Shown here: in pieces, positions 9,438 through 21,061 of the stretch
Position numbering within the stretch: the first letter of the stretch is position 1
Layout of the letters: every line of letters starts with the position of its first letter
Source: Fonsecaea monophora
Lineage: Eukaryota > Ascomycota > Eurotiomycetes > Chaetothyriales > Herpotrichiellaceae
Assembly (NCBI RefSeq): GCF_001642475.1
Contig: NW_019174049.1
Span: forward strand, 35,811-99,810
DNA: 64,000 bases
Direction of reading: 5' to 3'
Program-made: the position numbers and the translations under genes
The notes under the pieces: model-generated
Seen by the model: only the letters and a program-made list of their open reading frames with translations
Told to the model about the DNA's origin: nothing
Databases searched by the model: none

Positions 9438-10712
9438 ATGCGGCTCACGCAGTTGTCGGTCCTTTTGTCGCTTCCCGCTGCCGTCATCTCCGTCGTCATC
9501 TTCCCCGAAGCCGAAGTCTTCCAGAACCAACCTAGAGACTCTCCCAACCGGCTGTCCGAGGCCGCCGCGACTGAATACACCGAATGGTCATGGGCAAAGA
9601 TTGGCGGGTCGCCTGCACCCAAGTTTGATGAAGAGGAGGAACAATCTGCAACTGAGCTCAGACTCACTCCCAAGATCGCTCACCTCCCTCATACTATCGA
9701 GACGATCGCCGACGACAACTGGATCAAGATCACAAGACTGTCGCCCAAACTCGCCTCACCCGCAAAGACAACTGAGGGCGGCTCTGACGATGACCAGCCT
9801 CTCCCCGTGGTGATCTGGCATGGCCTGGGGGATTCGGCCGACGCCAAAGGTATCAAAGAGATTGCAGCCATGTTGGACAATATCCATCCGGGTACATATA
9901 CATATATCATTTCGCTGGGCGGTAACCCGGGCTCTGCAGATCGCCAGGCTTCGTTCTTTGGTAACGTCACGGAACAAATTCTTGCCGTGTGCCACATGCT
10001 GGCGAGCGACAACATTCTGCGTACGGCACCGGCCCTCGACGCCGTCGGGTTCAGCCAGGGTGGCGTCTTCCTGAGAGGTTACGTCGAGAGATGCGCCGAT
10101 TGGGCGCCGAAGATTCGATCTCTGATCACTTTCGGGTCTCCGCATAACGGCATCGCTGAATTTCAGACATGCGCCTCGGCCTCAGACTGGATTTGTCAAG
10201 GTGCCAACGCGCTCTTGAAGAGCAGCACGGTCTGGTCCGACTTTATCCAATCAAGACTCGTTCCGGCTCAATATTACCGCGACACGAAGGACTTTGACAA
10301 TTACCTGGAGCATTCCAATTACCTTGCAGATATCAACAACGAGCGCGCTCGCAAGAATGCCACCTACGCCCAGAATCTGGCCACACTCGAAAGATTTGTG
10401 ATGATCCTCTTCGACGACGACAAAACTCTCATTCCAAAAGAGAGTGCGTGGTTTGCAGAATTCAACGAGACTGAAAATTCGATTACACGCCTCCGCGATA
10501 GACCCATCTACGAAGAGGATTGGATCGGCCTGAAGAAGCTGGATGCGAAGGGCGGCCTCAAGTTCGTAGGCTTGCCGGGTGAACATATGGAGTTGCGGGC
10601 GAAGGATTTGAGGAGCTTGTTTGAGGTATTTTTTGGGCCGGCAGGAAAGGAGTTTGACGAGCACCTTGACTCGGAAAAAGAGCAGGAGATTGAAATGAAG
10701 CCCGAGTTGTAA
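9438..10712 (+). CDS. PPT1: Palmitoyl-protein thioesterase
   Basis: Intronless, 424 residues from the ATG at 9438. That ATG starts a signal peptide (MRLTQLSVLLSLPAAVISVV), whereas the longer frame upstream does not. The enzyme removes fatty acyl groups from S-acylated proteins in the lysosome/vacuole. The alpha/beta-hydrolase signatures of the family are present: WHGLGDSAD near the oxyanion site, the nucleophile elbow GFSQGG, FGSPHNGI, an acidic region FDDDKTLIPKESAWF, and the catalytic His in GLPGEHMEL. N-glycosylation sites (NVT, NAT) fit a secretory route. A 60-90 residue insertion between the signal peptide and the hydrolase core is longer than in animals but usual in fungi. The gene stands alone between the BBE pseudogene and a GNAT gene. 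Confidence 0.9.
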   Translation: MRLTQLSVLLSLPAAVISVVIFPEAEVFQNQPRDSPNRLSEAAATEYTEWSWAKIGGSPAPKFDEEEEQSATELRLTPKIAHLPHTIETIADDNWIKITRLSPKLASPAKTTEGGSDDDQPLPVVIWHGLGDSADAKGIKEIAAMLDNIHPGTYTYIISLGGNPGSADRQASFFGNVTEQILAVCHMLASDNILRTAPALDAVGFSQGGVFLRGYVERCADWAPKIRSLITFGSPHNGIAEFQTCASASDWICQGANALLKSSTVWSDFIQSRLVPAQYYRDTKDFDNYLEHSNYLADINNERARKNATYAQNLATLERFVMILFDDDKTLIPKESAWFAEFNETENSITRLRDRPIYEEDWIGLKKLDAKGGLKFVGLPGEHMELRAKDLRSLFEVFFGPAGKEFDEHLDSEKEQEIEMKPEL

Positions 10713-11198
10713 TCGCCTCTGGCCGGAATTTGCGTGTGAGACTGTTGCAGGTGTGTTGGCGCTGAAGATGATGGATTTTGTAACGAAGCTGGCCAGCGAA
10801 GCGAACCCTCGTGTTGGATGGGGGGACTGTAAACGGAAAGGAGGTTAAGGATTGGGTTGCGTTCGTCTCGTTATAAGTACAGCTATAGTATCTGAGCCAT
10901 GTCACAAAACCCTTTCTGTTACATAGTAGAGTATATAATGACATGTGCATATATGCGAGGTACATTCGGAAAACTTACTTTAATCGGGCAAAAAGGAGCC
11001 TCATCCAGAGTTGATGACTCAAATGGTTGGACCTAGATTGTAGTCACCATCTGTACCAGAGAGGCTCTTTTACAAAGTGATCTAGAAGTGCCACTCGCTC
11101 AACTTCCTCCCACCCGGCAGCAGCTCGATCAGCCTCGCCTGCGGGCCTCAATCAGACAGTCAAAGCTCGTACCTAGCGACTCTGGCAGAGCAAATACA
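10713..11198. other. Intergenic between PPT1-like and GNAT genes
   Basis: No gene recognised. The AT-rich stretch at 10870-10990 fits a PPT1 3' region; the part before 11199 is the upstream/5' leader of the acetyltransferase gene and is in frame with it but has no ATG. Confidence 0.45.
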
Positions 11199-11861
11199 AT
11201 GTCTCACGTCGCTCACGCCGTCGAGACCTCAAAGACATGGACCCGAGATGGATTCATGATATCGACGGATCCATCATTGATCCCTATTGACGCACTTAAC
11301 CAGGCGTTCGCCTCGGAGGACATGTATTGGGCCTCACCTCTTCCCGAACCAGTTATGCGGGATATGCTGGATAACTCGCTCTGCTTTGGCCTTTACTCAC
11401 CTACACCTACACCACCTGCGCCTGTGCGCGCGGACCCGGGTCAAAAAGGCACTGATCCGACGTCCTCCGATCCTGCGGCAACGTTACATGAGATCGCGAC
11501 ACATGTCAAATCGGACGCGGACAGCGTTGCCGCCGCCAATACTGCGGCATCGGGGACGATAAGAGAGGAAGAAGGACCTTCGCTGATTGGCTTTGCCCGT
11601 TGCATCACCGATCGTGTCACTCTGCTCTATCTAACAGATGTATACGTCCGACCCGAGTGGCAAGGCCAGGGCTTGGGGAAGTGGCTCATCAGCTGCGTTC
11701 AGGAAGTCGTTGAGGACATGCCCTATTTGAGACGGAGCCTGTGCATCATCGGCCACGGGAAGGAGAGAAGTATGGAGTTTTACGGCAAGTTGATGAAGAT
11801 GACTCCGGTCCAGGAGCCTGTAGCTGTTCTCAACTGGAAGGGCCCGGGGAATGTGTTCTGA
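11199..11861 (+). CDS. GNAT-family N-acetyltransferase, 220 aa
   Basis: An intronless gene starting at the first ATG in frame (MSHVAHAVETSKTW). The C-terminal half has the acetyl-CoA-binding signature of Gcn5-related acetyltransferases: LLYLTDVYVRPEWQGQGLGK (motif A, Q/RxxGxG/A), followed by a helix and a strand ending in a FYGKLM segment. The N-terminal part reads DPSLIPIDALNQAFASEDMYW, usual for fungal single-domain GNATs. A Pro/Asp-rich insert (residues about 65-115) separates the two halves. Small-molecule or protein amine substrate is unknown. No membrane or secretion signal is visible. Confidence 0.85.
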   Translation: MSHVAHAVETSKTWTRDGFMISTDPSLIPIDALNQAFASEDMYWASPLPEPVMRDMLDNSLCFGLYSPTPTPPAPVRADPGQKGTDPTSSDPAATLHEIATHVKSDADSVAAANTAASGTIREEEGPSLIGFARCITDRVTLLYLTDVYVRPEWQGQGLGKWLISCVQEVVEDMPYLRRSLCIIGHGKERSMEFYGKLMKMTPVQEPVAVLNWKGPGNVF

Positions 11862-12347
11862 GACGCGTCGAATACCTTGGAACCAAAAAAAACCAACAAA
11901 AATACACACCAGTGAATCCCAATGTCATTCACTCTGTCTGTTCAATCACATACTTTTGAGCTAATGTCCGTGCATGTTAGGGCGATGACTACTAACACAC
12001 TTGTTACTGAGCCGCGAATGTCCCGTCGCAATTGTCACTCTAGGTATGGGTGAGAGTTCTCTTCTTTCTTCACACTCCGGTATGGTCAATATCAAAATTG
12101 TCACAATGTCCCTGCGCTGCCTGGTAGAACGCAGTGTTGTTTTCTGCCAACAACTCAAGATCAGTCTCTCTTCGCCCGTCCTGCTTCACCGAGCGAGTGA
12201 ATATGGTGAGTGAATCGATTTCAGATCTGTTGCCTTCGAGTTTGTTTTTAAGTAGTCGCGTGTGCGTCTGCCTCTTATGGAAGGAATGGAAAAACCTCAC
12301 TTGAGTCTCTGTCAGGAGTGAGTCTCGTCAGCCATACAACACTCAAG
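11862..12347. other. Intergenic upstream of metallopeptidase
   Basis: No gene recognised; short ORFs on both strands lack any family features. Probably holds the 3' end of the GNAT gene and the promoter of the peptidase gene. Confidence 0.45.
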
Positions 12348-13432
12348 ATGAGCTTCAAAGCTGTCCTAGGTGCGATACCAGCTCTTTTCTTTCTACTTCT
12401 TTCCAACCTGAGCCTCAGCGTCGCAGCTCCTCCGGTTCTCGCTTACCCGCCGAATGCTCCCCCCGGGGCGAGACAAAATGTGACGCAGGCGTTCAAAGAT
12501 GCCATGACGCTTGCGAGGATTGTCGCCATAACAGCCACGGACTGTGACCCAGTAAGTTGTGATGACAGAAGGACGCGACATCAGCCTTTTCCCCCACGGA
12601 TCCCGATCCCTCGGTTTGCTTGACTTTGGGCTGATTTGTCTTATGGCAGGCATTTCTGCGGTATTTCCAGCCACAGGATTACACGTTTGTGCAGCGCATT
12701 TTTAGAACCATCAGCAACGTCGACCTGTTCATGGATATCACCCCACAAGACGTCCCGCAACTGCTCGCCCAGTCCAACTTGCCCTCGTCGTGGAATCCGG
12801 ACTTCGTCGCCCTGTGCATCGCCTACGGGGACAACCCGTTCAACCCGGCCGACCTGGATCACTCGTGCGCTGGCGGCGACAACGCATACACGGTCTACGA
12901 CACGAGCCCGACTGCGCGCTTCTCGGGCCTGGTCTCGCTATGCCCGGGCTCGCCTATGTTTGTGTGGCGCCTGTCGATCAGAGACACGATCAGCCCGCCG
13001 GTGTGGGGCCGCGTCGGCGGCGTCGCGACGGGGGAGCCCCTGCCGGGTTTCGGGTGCGACGGGCTCGGCGACCGCGACACGGCGTACATGAAGGTGATTG
13101 GGTCGACGGTGCTGCACGAGCTGCTGCACTGGCCGTGGATGTTCCTCAGCGTGCCGGACTACACGACCCTGGTCCCGGACCACGACCACCGCATCACCGA
13201 CTACACGGGGCCCTGGGTCGAGGGCGCCTACGGGCCCTACAACGCCATGCGCATCAACCAGCTCCCGCCCGACCCCCGCACCGGCATGTCCCAGTCCATC
13301 CAGAACGCGGACAATTACGTCTCCTACGCCCTCTCGCGCTTCTGGTCCTTTCGCTGCGACAAGACCTTTGGGCCCGCCCTGTCCGCAGATGATAATTACA
13401 ATGTCGCAGATAGGCAGAGGGGGCGGGGATGA
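12348..13432 (+). CDS. Secreted putative zinc metallopeptidase (HELLH), 328 aa
   Basis: Two exons, 12348-12551 and 12650-13432, joined by a 98-nt intron (gtaagt...ggcag, phase 0). The ATG at 12348 begins a signal peptide (MSFKAVLGAIPALFFLLLSN) with a likely cleavage near SVAAPP. The mature protein carries TVLHELLHW (HExxH at residues 224-228), the zinc-binding and catalytic signature, followed by a YTGPWVEGAYGPYNA stretch and NADNYVSYALSRFW; the Asn-Asp-Tyr element with a distant acidic ligand recalls M35-type fungal peptidases and related lysine-specific endopeptidase folds. The Cys residues are compatible with disulphides. An extracellular protein-degrading role is inferred. GC content of exon 2 is clearly higher than that of its surroundings. 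Confidence 0.8.
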
Positions 13433-15556
13433 GATGATCCACAATCTGGAGGGATCGACGACGGTTGTGGCGGAAGCGGAGGCGGAGGCGGAGGCGGAAG
13501 TGGATAGACATCTCCAGACCAGGACAGCGAAGTAGTTGATTCGTGATTCTGCAAGGCACGAAAGCGCGCACGCAGGAGAGAAACAGGCAAGTCTGTTCCC
13601 CAGAGGGAATTGGGGTGAATGGGAAAACAGTATCGTGCAAAACCTAGCATACCTACCTAGCTAGGTATTTGGGTGTCGATGGGGATGATGACCGAATTTG
13701 TTGAACAAGGGGCCACCAAGGGGGCATGTCTCTTCACGCCATCGTCGCCGCCACAAGACCGAGCCAATGAAATGAACTTGCCCCAGGTGTATTTATCGAA
13801 GAAAGGACTAATGTTTCTTCTTCTTCTTTCCTTACACGAAAATTGCGTGGCGCGTAGAGTGTCTTTCCTTGTACGTGATCGTCTTTGTGTAGTTGTACAT
13901 GTTTGTGTGTAGAGATAGATGTTAGATGTAAGAACGGCGTTATTGTCTGTCTGTGTCTCTATATTTTACATGCCACATGTCACATGTACTTCGCAGTGAC
14001 TGACCAAGAGACCGATAACCCCTGCGTGGTGGCCAATAGGAGGGAGGGATGGAGTCCGTGGTCATTGCGAGACAGTACATAGAGTCTGTCCACACTGTTC
14101 ACGAATGCCATTTCCTGACCAAAAGGGAATTTTTGTCGGCGAGGCTGAACATGCGGGGGGCGCTTCTCGCCCTTTTCCAGATTCGTTCTAGAAAAACATT
14201 CCTCCCACTTGCGGGTGGTTCTGTTTGGTCAATTGCATGCTCCTCTTTCGATCTCCGGACAAGCTCAATAGTCTTCTACAGCCCAAGTAAATTATGCTGA
14301 GGAGTCTCGGATGCGCAAATGCTTCGTCACTGTTCCCGGCAGCGTCTTGTGGTTGCTCGTGGCGATCCCTGGGCTTCCGGAGATGATCCAGCATTCTACC
14401 ATGTAGTGGGCCAACCCTGACTATCAGTGATAGGTGAACTCTGTAGAATGATATAACTTGAAGAGACCTGTGCATCAACACAGCAATCATGACTCGAGGG
14501 AGAAGTGCACTGGCTCATTCTCTCCACCACGGAGGACGATGACTGATCCCAAAAGGTTCTCGTCTCTACTTGGGCTCTGCGTTGACGCTTCGCTTGAGCA
14601 GGCCTCTTATGCATTACTTGTGCCAAGTTGCCTTATGGACCAAGCCAGGAACCGTGTGGCTGTCGAGCATCGGCAATAGCCATGGCCTGTATCGGTGGTC
14701 GCACACTGCTTTCTGAGAATATGGGCACCTCAAGGCAGGTGATCGAGGGGGAGAAACATCTCTGCGCCCATCAGAACGAGTTCTGATTCTTGCCTCGCGC
14801 TTATGAAGTAGTTCACATCATCCTTGGCCTTCAGGCGATTATCTCCCTCCTCTTCTTGCTTATTTTCAGCGTAGAGAAACCTCCATATTCAGTCATGGGG
14901 CCGCACGGAGTAATAAGCGTTGATGGGCTAACCTTGACGAGGTGTATCTTCACCGAAGGAGGTCCACGAGGCGATAGGAAGCTGGGAAGCATAAGGGGTG
15001 CGAGAGCTGAAGGAGAATTGCCCGTTTTTGATCCTCCTCTTCCCCGCCTCGCTTGTTCTCGCCGTAAGTCTTGTGGGTCGTCGAATCCCCCTCCACTATT
15101 TTTGATGGAGATTTTACAGGATGTGGCGACACGGCCCCAATGGTCCACGTCAGGGCAATTTCTTCCGACCGTAGGAGAGGGTCTAGGTCGCAGTCTGATC
15201 GGGGCAAGGATGTGCAGGGGAGGACACGGGCAGACTATGGAGAACAACGTTCCAGGTCAGTAAAAGATCGCCAATGACCCTTGCTCACCGCCCACGACAA
15301 TTTTCGCCAAAATCGTCCATGTCAACAGAGAAAATCTCCCTCAGGGGTAATACAGGCTGATGCACTGTGTTTAGATCTTGTCATATCCTACTCATAGTAC
15401 ATTGGTGGAGGGAACGAGCGGGTGAGAGATAGAGGCGGTGTTTGTGCCTGCCCAGTTGGTTATTTGCAAGTCACTCTCACCTTCTTTTGCCTTTCAATCT
15501 TCCCCCTTTTTCAGCATTTCTTCCTCCAATCCAGAGACACGACAACCGCTGTCAAA
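13433..15556. other. Long intergenic region, no gene recognised
   Basis: 2.1 kb. It holds a GCGGAG hexamer run (about 13471-13503), a palindromic ACCTAGCTAGGT (13655-13666) and AT-rich stretches near 13790-13990. ORFs such as 14790-15263 and its antisense partner show no domain. The pyrimidine-rich segment 15470-15550 precedes the next start codon and is likely its 5' leader. Confidence 0.45.
13471..13503. repeat. GCGGAR hexamer microsatellite
   Basis: About five copies of a GCGGAA/GCGGAG unit lie about 40 bases after the peptidase stop codon. In one frame they would encode Glu-Ala repeats, but that frame is not joined to the gene in my model. Confidence 0.6.
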
Positions 15557-16833
15557 ATGTCTTCGCCAAAGCTCAAAGTCGCAATCGCGGGTTTGGGCCG
15601 CATGGGATCTCGTCACGCTCTTCATTTCCACACCATGACCCCTCGTGCAGAGTTGATCGCGGTCTCATCGCCGGACGCTAAAGAGTTGGCCTGGGCCACC
15701 CGAAACCTGGAAGGCGTGCGGACATACCTGGACTACGACCAGATGTTGAGGGAAGAGAAGGAGTTGCAGGCTGTGGTCATCGCCTCGGCGACCGTCGTTC
15801 ACGCTGAGCAGGCCATCAAAGCCATCAAAAGGGGCCTTCACGTCCTGTGTGAGAAACCTCTCAGCACAAATCCAGAAGTTGTACGTGGCAATAGTCTCCC
15901 CTTTCCTGTCGTATCACGGTGTCCTCTTACGTGCGTGCTGATACCCTTGCCACGATAGTCACAGACAGTTGTCACTGCATACCGGGCGGCGAAGACGACC
16001 TATTCCAAACAAAAGGTCATCTGTGGCTTCTCCCGCCGCTTCGATGCATCCTACAGAGATGCCCACCAGAAAATGCGATCGGGTTTGATTGGACGCCCGG
16101 CTGTCTTTCGCTCGCAGACCTGCGACAAGCTCGATCCGTCCGGGTTCTTTGTGCAGTACGCACAGTTCTCTGGTGGTATTTTCGTGGATTGCTCCATCCA
16201 TGACATTGACCTAGCTCTGTGGTTCTTCGGTGAAGACTCGATTGTCAAGTCCGTCAGTGCAATTGGTATCACGGCCGTCTCTCCCGAACTGCGGAAACAC
16301 AACGATCGTGACAATGCGTTGGGGATCGTGGAATTCTACGGAGGCAAAATTGCTCAGTTGTACTGCAGTAGAATGATGGCTGCTGGACAAGAAGACAGTA
16401 GGCCGTAGCCCAATCTTTCCAAGCTCCCGCGCCCGAGATCACTTTGTTCATTTCGGGATATCATCTAACACGTGTGTGTGTGTGACCAGGCACCGAGATC
16501 ACCGGCACCGAGGGGAAACTCGCCGTCAACACGCAACCCATGTCCAATCTCGTCAACATCTACGAATCCTCGGGCATCCGCCGTGAGATTCCACCTCACT
16601 ATTACGGCCGATTTAGGGAGGCCTTCATCACCGAAGCAAACGAGTTTACTGCCTGCTGCCTCGACGACACCGAGCCTCCATTCAGGCTCGAAGGGGCTGT
16701 GGCGGCGGTCAAGATCGGCTGTGCTCTACAAGAGAGTCTCATCACCGGGAAGAAGATCGAGTTTGATGAGATCGGTCGGCGGGTAGACAGTGGCGCAGAG
16801 AACGAGACAGCACTCTTGACCGCGAGGTTGTGA
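15557..16833 (+). CDS. Gfo/Idh/MocA-family NAD(P)-dependent oxidoreductase, 368 aa
   Basis: Three exons: 15557-15880, 15959-16397, 16490-16833 (introns of 78 and 92 nt; phases 0 and 1). The N-terminal Rossmann domain has VAIAGLGRMGSRHALHF (GxGxxG) and the family marker CEKPLS (EKP) at residues about 99-104. The C-terminal alpha/beta domain has FSRRFDASYRDAH and SIHDIDLALWFFGED, where His-Asp near the active site is conserved in inositol/sugar dehydrogenases. TEITGTEGKLAVN and the closing RFREAFITEANEF also match. It most resembles myo/scyllo-inositol dehydrogenase-like proteins; the exact polyol or sugar substrate cannot be assigned. It is cytosolic by prediction, with no signal sequence. Confidence 0.9.
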
Positions 16834-17247
16834 AGTTGAGGGCGTTTTCGAATGCGCCGCACAACTTGGAGTCCGGGTACAGGTACATAGACTGGAGGGG
16901 CTCATTTTACCGACCAAAGCCGGAATCGATTAATAGAAGAGTATAAAGCGAGGCGGGAGGACTAGGTAGATGGCTCCTCTCGATAGCGACGGCATAATAC
17001 ACACGTTTGTCTATATTAGTATCACGCTCGCAAAACTTTTTTGACAGTAGGGTTCATTTTCAATCACATTGTGGAGAGGAAAACTTGAGGAGGTCATGAC
17101 ATTCATCGCTTGATGGCCAGATAGACAACACAACACGCTCGTCGCTTGCACTCAGATGTTGGACGGTAAATATCTGCATATGTTCTTTCGTTCCCCACCC
17201 AAAGGAGTCTATGCACAGTAGTGTTACAAAGAGTTTTGTTTCTTTTT
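16834..17247. other. Intergenic, convergent gene ends
   Basis: 3' flanks of the oxidoreductase and of the minus-strand membrane protein. No gene recognised. Confidence 0.5.
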
Positions 17248-19425
17248 TCAGTCGTATCTCCCCTCTGGGAAGCGGCCGCGGATGTAGCCGAAGCCTTCCT
17301 TCTCCTCGATGACGTCGAGGTCGCGCACGAAGGTGGTGTCATGGTGGCCCGGGTCGGCGGGATTGGGACGCACGCCGTAGGCGAGGCGGTAGTCGTGGCC
17401 GAGGCGGTCGGCCATCTCGTCGAGGGTGAGCAGGCAGCCGTCCTGGCCGACCTTCTTGATGACCGGGTAGAGCAGGTGGGCGGCGGTCATGAAGCTGGGC
17501 TCGAGGATGATGGCCTTGCCGGAGAACCAGACGACGCCGACGAGCAGGACGAGCTGCACGACGGGGATCCCCGCCAGGATGGCCCCCGCGTTCTTCCACT
17601 TGACTTGGACAACCTGCGCGGGCCGCGGGCTGAACCGGCCCGTCAAGATCTGCCGTGGCGCGCTCTCGTCCATGGCCGACAGGGCGCCGACGGTGAACTT
17701 CATCACCAGCTCCGCGATGCTCTCGGCCGTGGCGTTGCCCGCCGGGTTGAAGGGCGTGTCTCCGTCGAACCGGAAGAACTGGAGGTCGTCGTCCACCGTT
17801 TCGACACCGGTCCAGCCGATTGATCCCGCGAGGTAGAAGGCCTGGTCGTCGGGCATTGTGAGCCGCTCCGGTTGGTCGAAGCCACTTCCCTCGATGCCTT
17901 CCACCTCCCCCACCGTATTGTTGCACGCCCACATGCGAGGAACTGGCACCGTGTCGTTGTCGGCCGATTGGAGCGCGAGAATCTGGCTGCAGCGCGGACC
18001 GCAGCCGACATTTTGACTGCTGGAATTGCCCATCCAGGTCGTGAACGCGGTTGCCACGTCTGTCACCGAGTCGAAGAACACGTTGCCCTGGTCATCCTGC
18101 CAAGCGACATCGTAAAGCTCGCTTGCGTTGTCCGTGTTGAACCCGGCGTAGCCGCCGAGAAGGACCGTATATTCCACACAATGTGCCTGACTGGTCACGG
18201 TCCTGGTGGAAATGCTGGATGCCTTCCCGTCGGGGCCGATGTCCAAGAACCGGTACCACCACAAGTCCCTGTCTACGTTTGTGAAGACACACGAGGACGA
18301 GCCGTCATAGCTGTCGAGTGTAGACGTGATCTCTTTAAAATTCTGACCTACTTGACCCCAGAGATTCGCGGCGGCCTTTTGGTATTCCGGCAGGTAGTCC
18401 CTGCCGTTGTCGGGCTGTTCTCGGCTCGAAATATATTGAAGGTCGGCCACGCTGATGTTGCCTGTGGAAATGTCAGTATGAGGAATGGGCCGAAATCATC
18501 AAGCCTTTAGGGCTGGTTGAAGCAGTGCAATCCGCTACAAACTTACCAGGGGCTGAAAACACAAAGTCTTCCGATACATCGATGGAATACGTCAAACCGA
18601 GAAGTGCGGCAAAAGTGTTGAAGGCCACAAAAATGAGTATCCAAATGGCAGCAACCACTTGAGCTTTGCTCGGATACCACGTGCCCCGACGCCGACCTTT
18701 CCACATTATGCGCAGTGCACTTCGGTAACTGTCGCAACCAAGCACATCCTCAAAGTCCTGGATGGTTCGATACTGCGAGGCCAGGAATCTCCAGCGCATC
18801 ATCTCGGCGTACTGTTTGAATTGTGCAGCAAAGGCCAGACCGAGCACAATGGACAGTCCGGTGATCATGGCGTTGTAGACGTACTTCTGCGTCTGAGAGA
18901 GTCCGGTTTTGATTGTGGAAAAGCCGTACATGGTACCTGCGAGAGCGCCACAAATTCCAGCTGTCCAAAACCACATCATCAAGCAGTCGAGAAGTACTCT
19001 GCGCGTCTGTCGGCGAGGGTCAAAGTATCTGACAGTGTCGGTGTTTGTTGGCACATCCCGGAGATGTTTCTCGTTGAGCTTGTGTTCCCAGGGCGATGAT
19101 GCGGTTGGGCGTATGGTGAATCCGGAGCCGGTTCTGTTGTAGCTTTGGCCTTGGAATTCGTGTCAATAAGCATTGAATGGTGGGACCTTGCGTTTCGGGC
19201 CATACCTGTCACTCCGGGCCGGACATGGAAATAGTCTGGGTTGTCAGGTTTCATGCGGTCGTTGAGTGAGTCGTCGCTATACCCCGGCTGACTCCATTCC
19301 TGAGCATGTCCTTTCATGTTCTTCAGGGGAACATCACCAGCACCAGCTGCACCTTCGACTGAGTCATCCGCCAAATGCTCTCGGCTCGTGTCGCGATGGG
19401 TTAAACGAGAGTAGTGAGAAGTCAT
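17248..19425 (-). CDS. Fungal four-TM membrane protein of unknown function, 678 aa
   Basis: Proposed exons (minus strand): 19425-19206, 19149-18547, 18461-17248; introns of 56 and 85 nt with phase 1 at both junctions. The start is the first ATG (MTSHYSRLTH). The N-terminal ~125 residues are hydrophilic. Three membrane segments follow: LLDCLMMWFWTAGICGAL, NAMITGLSIVLGLAFAA, and VVAAIWILIFVAFNTFAALL. A large Cys- and N-glycosylation-site-rich domain of about 330 residues (NASELYDV, NVGCGPRCSQ, ACNNTVGEV) comes next, then a fourth segment (AILAGIPVVQLVLLVGVVWF) and a cytosolic tail of about 110 residues. The topology predicts an extracellular loop between TM3 and TM4. I do not recognise a named domain; similar architectures are frequent in filamentous ascomycetes. 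Confidence 0.75.
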
Positions 19426-21061
19426 ATTGACAGCAAAAATGAGTGTTATATCAGAACGGAAATACCGCCGCGGCGAGCAGTCCACCACAAAGACGGTAGA
19501 GCCCGCGAAATGTCAGACATGGCGATGGCTTGACTTTTGAAGAGGTGGGAGACTTTAAAATAACCATTGAGATCCCAATGTTGGCTAGAACGGTGGCTAG
19601 ACGTTTGGGGCCAAAAGTCTAAAATCGCCGCCAGCAGGCCAGAGAGTTAGTAGGCACTATCCACTCTGGTAAGCTAGGGTTTGGAGTTGATTGGAGCGAA
19701 ATGATCTAGGATTGCGCCAAAGGGCTTGTGCGAAGGCCAAATGCGGCCGCGACTGGATCGATTGACGGAGACTCATCATGTGGCCAACCACGGGTGAGGA
19801 AGGAGTGCTGAAGGAGTTTAGGCCCAGCGCTGTGGTTGCAATCTCGGCATCTGATCTAGCAAGGGATTAGTAACAGGGTGCCTATTGCTGTTGTGATAGC
19901 ATTGATGCTTGGAAGCTGTGAAGTGTTTGTATGAGTGATTGAGATTGCCCGTGGCGCGACGGACAAGACGGAGAGATTAGGTAAGTCAATTTTGAGTTGG
20001 GAAACGGTGCTGTCAAGGGTCTATGTTGCGTGTAAGACTTTGGGTCAATACTGAGAACACACAAGCTCGAAAGGGACCTAGCACTGGTGGGTGACTGGTG
20101 GTACGAGAAGATGATGAATAAGGCACGACGAGGTTGTGTGTGTCAGGCGAAACTGGTCCGTCTGTCGCCTTGTGACGCTAAACCATAAATGGCAATTTTA
20201 GCCCCAATTAGTCTAGTGGTCGTTGAGGCCTGGGGTGGCCTTATAGCCTTGGCGGAAGACTTGGCACGAGCCTTGGCAGAGGATATGGCGCAGAAAGTGC
20301 TTCAGCTTGTGGAGAAGGCCTTGCTTTGGAGACATTCAGCCCGTCACCCAAACCACCTTTCTCAATCTCCAGCCCCTTGAAGATGCGATTCTATAGTACT
20401 TTTGCGCCTTCGCTAAAACATTTTAGACCTTTCGAAGGAACAGGATCGCCACAACATTGATTAATCAACCTCATCCGTAGTCGCCTAGAGGGGGCGGGCC
20501 AGCGTTGGCAAGTTTAGCTCCTGCGCCGTCTAGATATCTCGAAACTCCTAGATAGCAGATTTCTGCCCCTACTCAGCCCCCACACACAGAAGAGTATACT
20601 CGGTACGTGTCGACGAGGCTAGGACCGTTATTCAGAGGGTCAAGGTTGGGCGGCCTCAAGGCCGTACAATGCCCCTTTTATTGATCATGTGATTGAACAT
20701 GTACCATATACCGATTCGCATCCAGCTTCTCATCTTTATCATTCACCGCTGGACAGTGGGACAGGATCAACATGAACGTTGGCAACGTCTTTTCGCAGAG
20801 TGCTCTTGTAGATTGACTGTCACAAGCACCTAAAAGCCGAGGGTCAACCCGATTGGAAGGCCGTTCGTGGTCACGTGAAAGTGGTACGATGGACTTGATC
20901 GTTTGATGACAGGAAGATCTTCATATTAAAGCGCGTATAACCATAAAGGCGGCCAGAGGATGCTTAGGAATGCCTCCTCTCATCCCTTTTTGACCAGTAA
21001 ATCAAAGACAATTCGACAATTCTAAAGCGCCAAGTATCAACGTTTTCGAACTCTTACTCTA
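19426..21061. other. Intergenic, divergent promoters
   Basis: 1.6 kb between divergently transcribed genes. No gene recognised; a 63-codon frame at 20189-20380 (Ala/Leu-rich) lacks support. The sequence may include old repeat material, but no terminal repeats were seen. Confidence 0.4.

Noticed and set aside
12790..13392. 200-codon ORF in another frame of the peptidase exon 2
   Set aside because: Arg/Ala/Pro-rich shadow caused by high GC; the HELLH frame is clearly the coding one.
14790..15263. 157-codon plus-strand ORF
   Set aside because: An antisense ORF of equal length overlaps it; neither has motifs or family resemblance.
17221..17823. 200-codon plus-strand ORF
   Set aside because: Antisense of the four-TM protein's last exon, Val/Glu/Ala-biased as expected of a shadow.
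20189..20380. Ala/Leu-rich 63-codon frame, possible transposon relic
   Set aside because: No terminal repeats, target duplications or transposase/RT motifs seen nearby.
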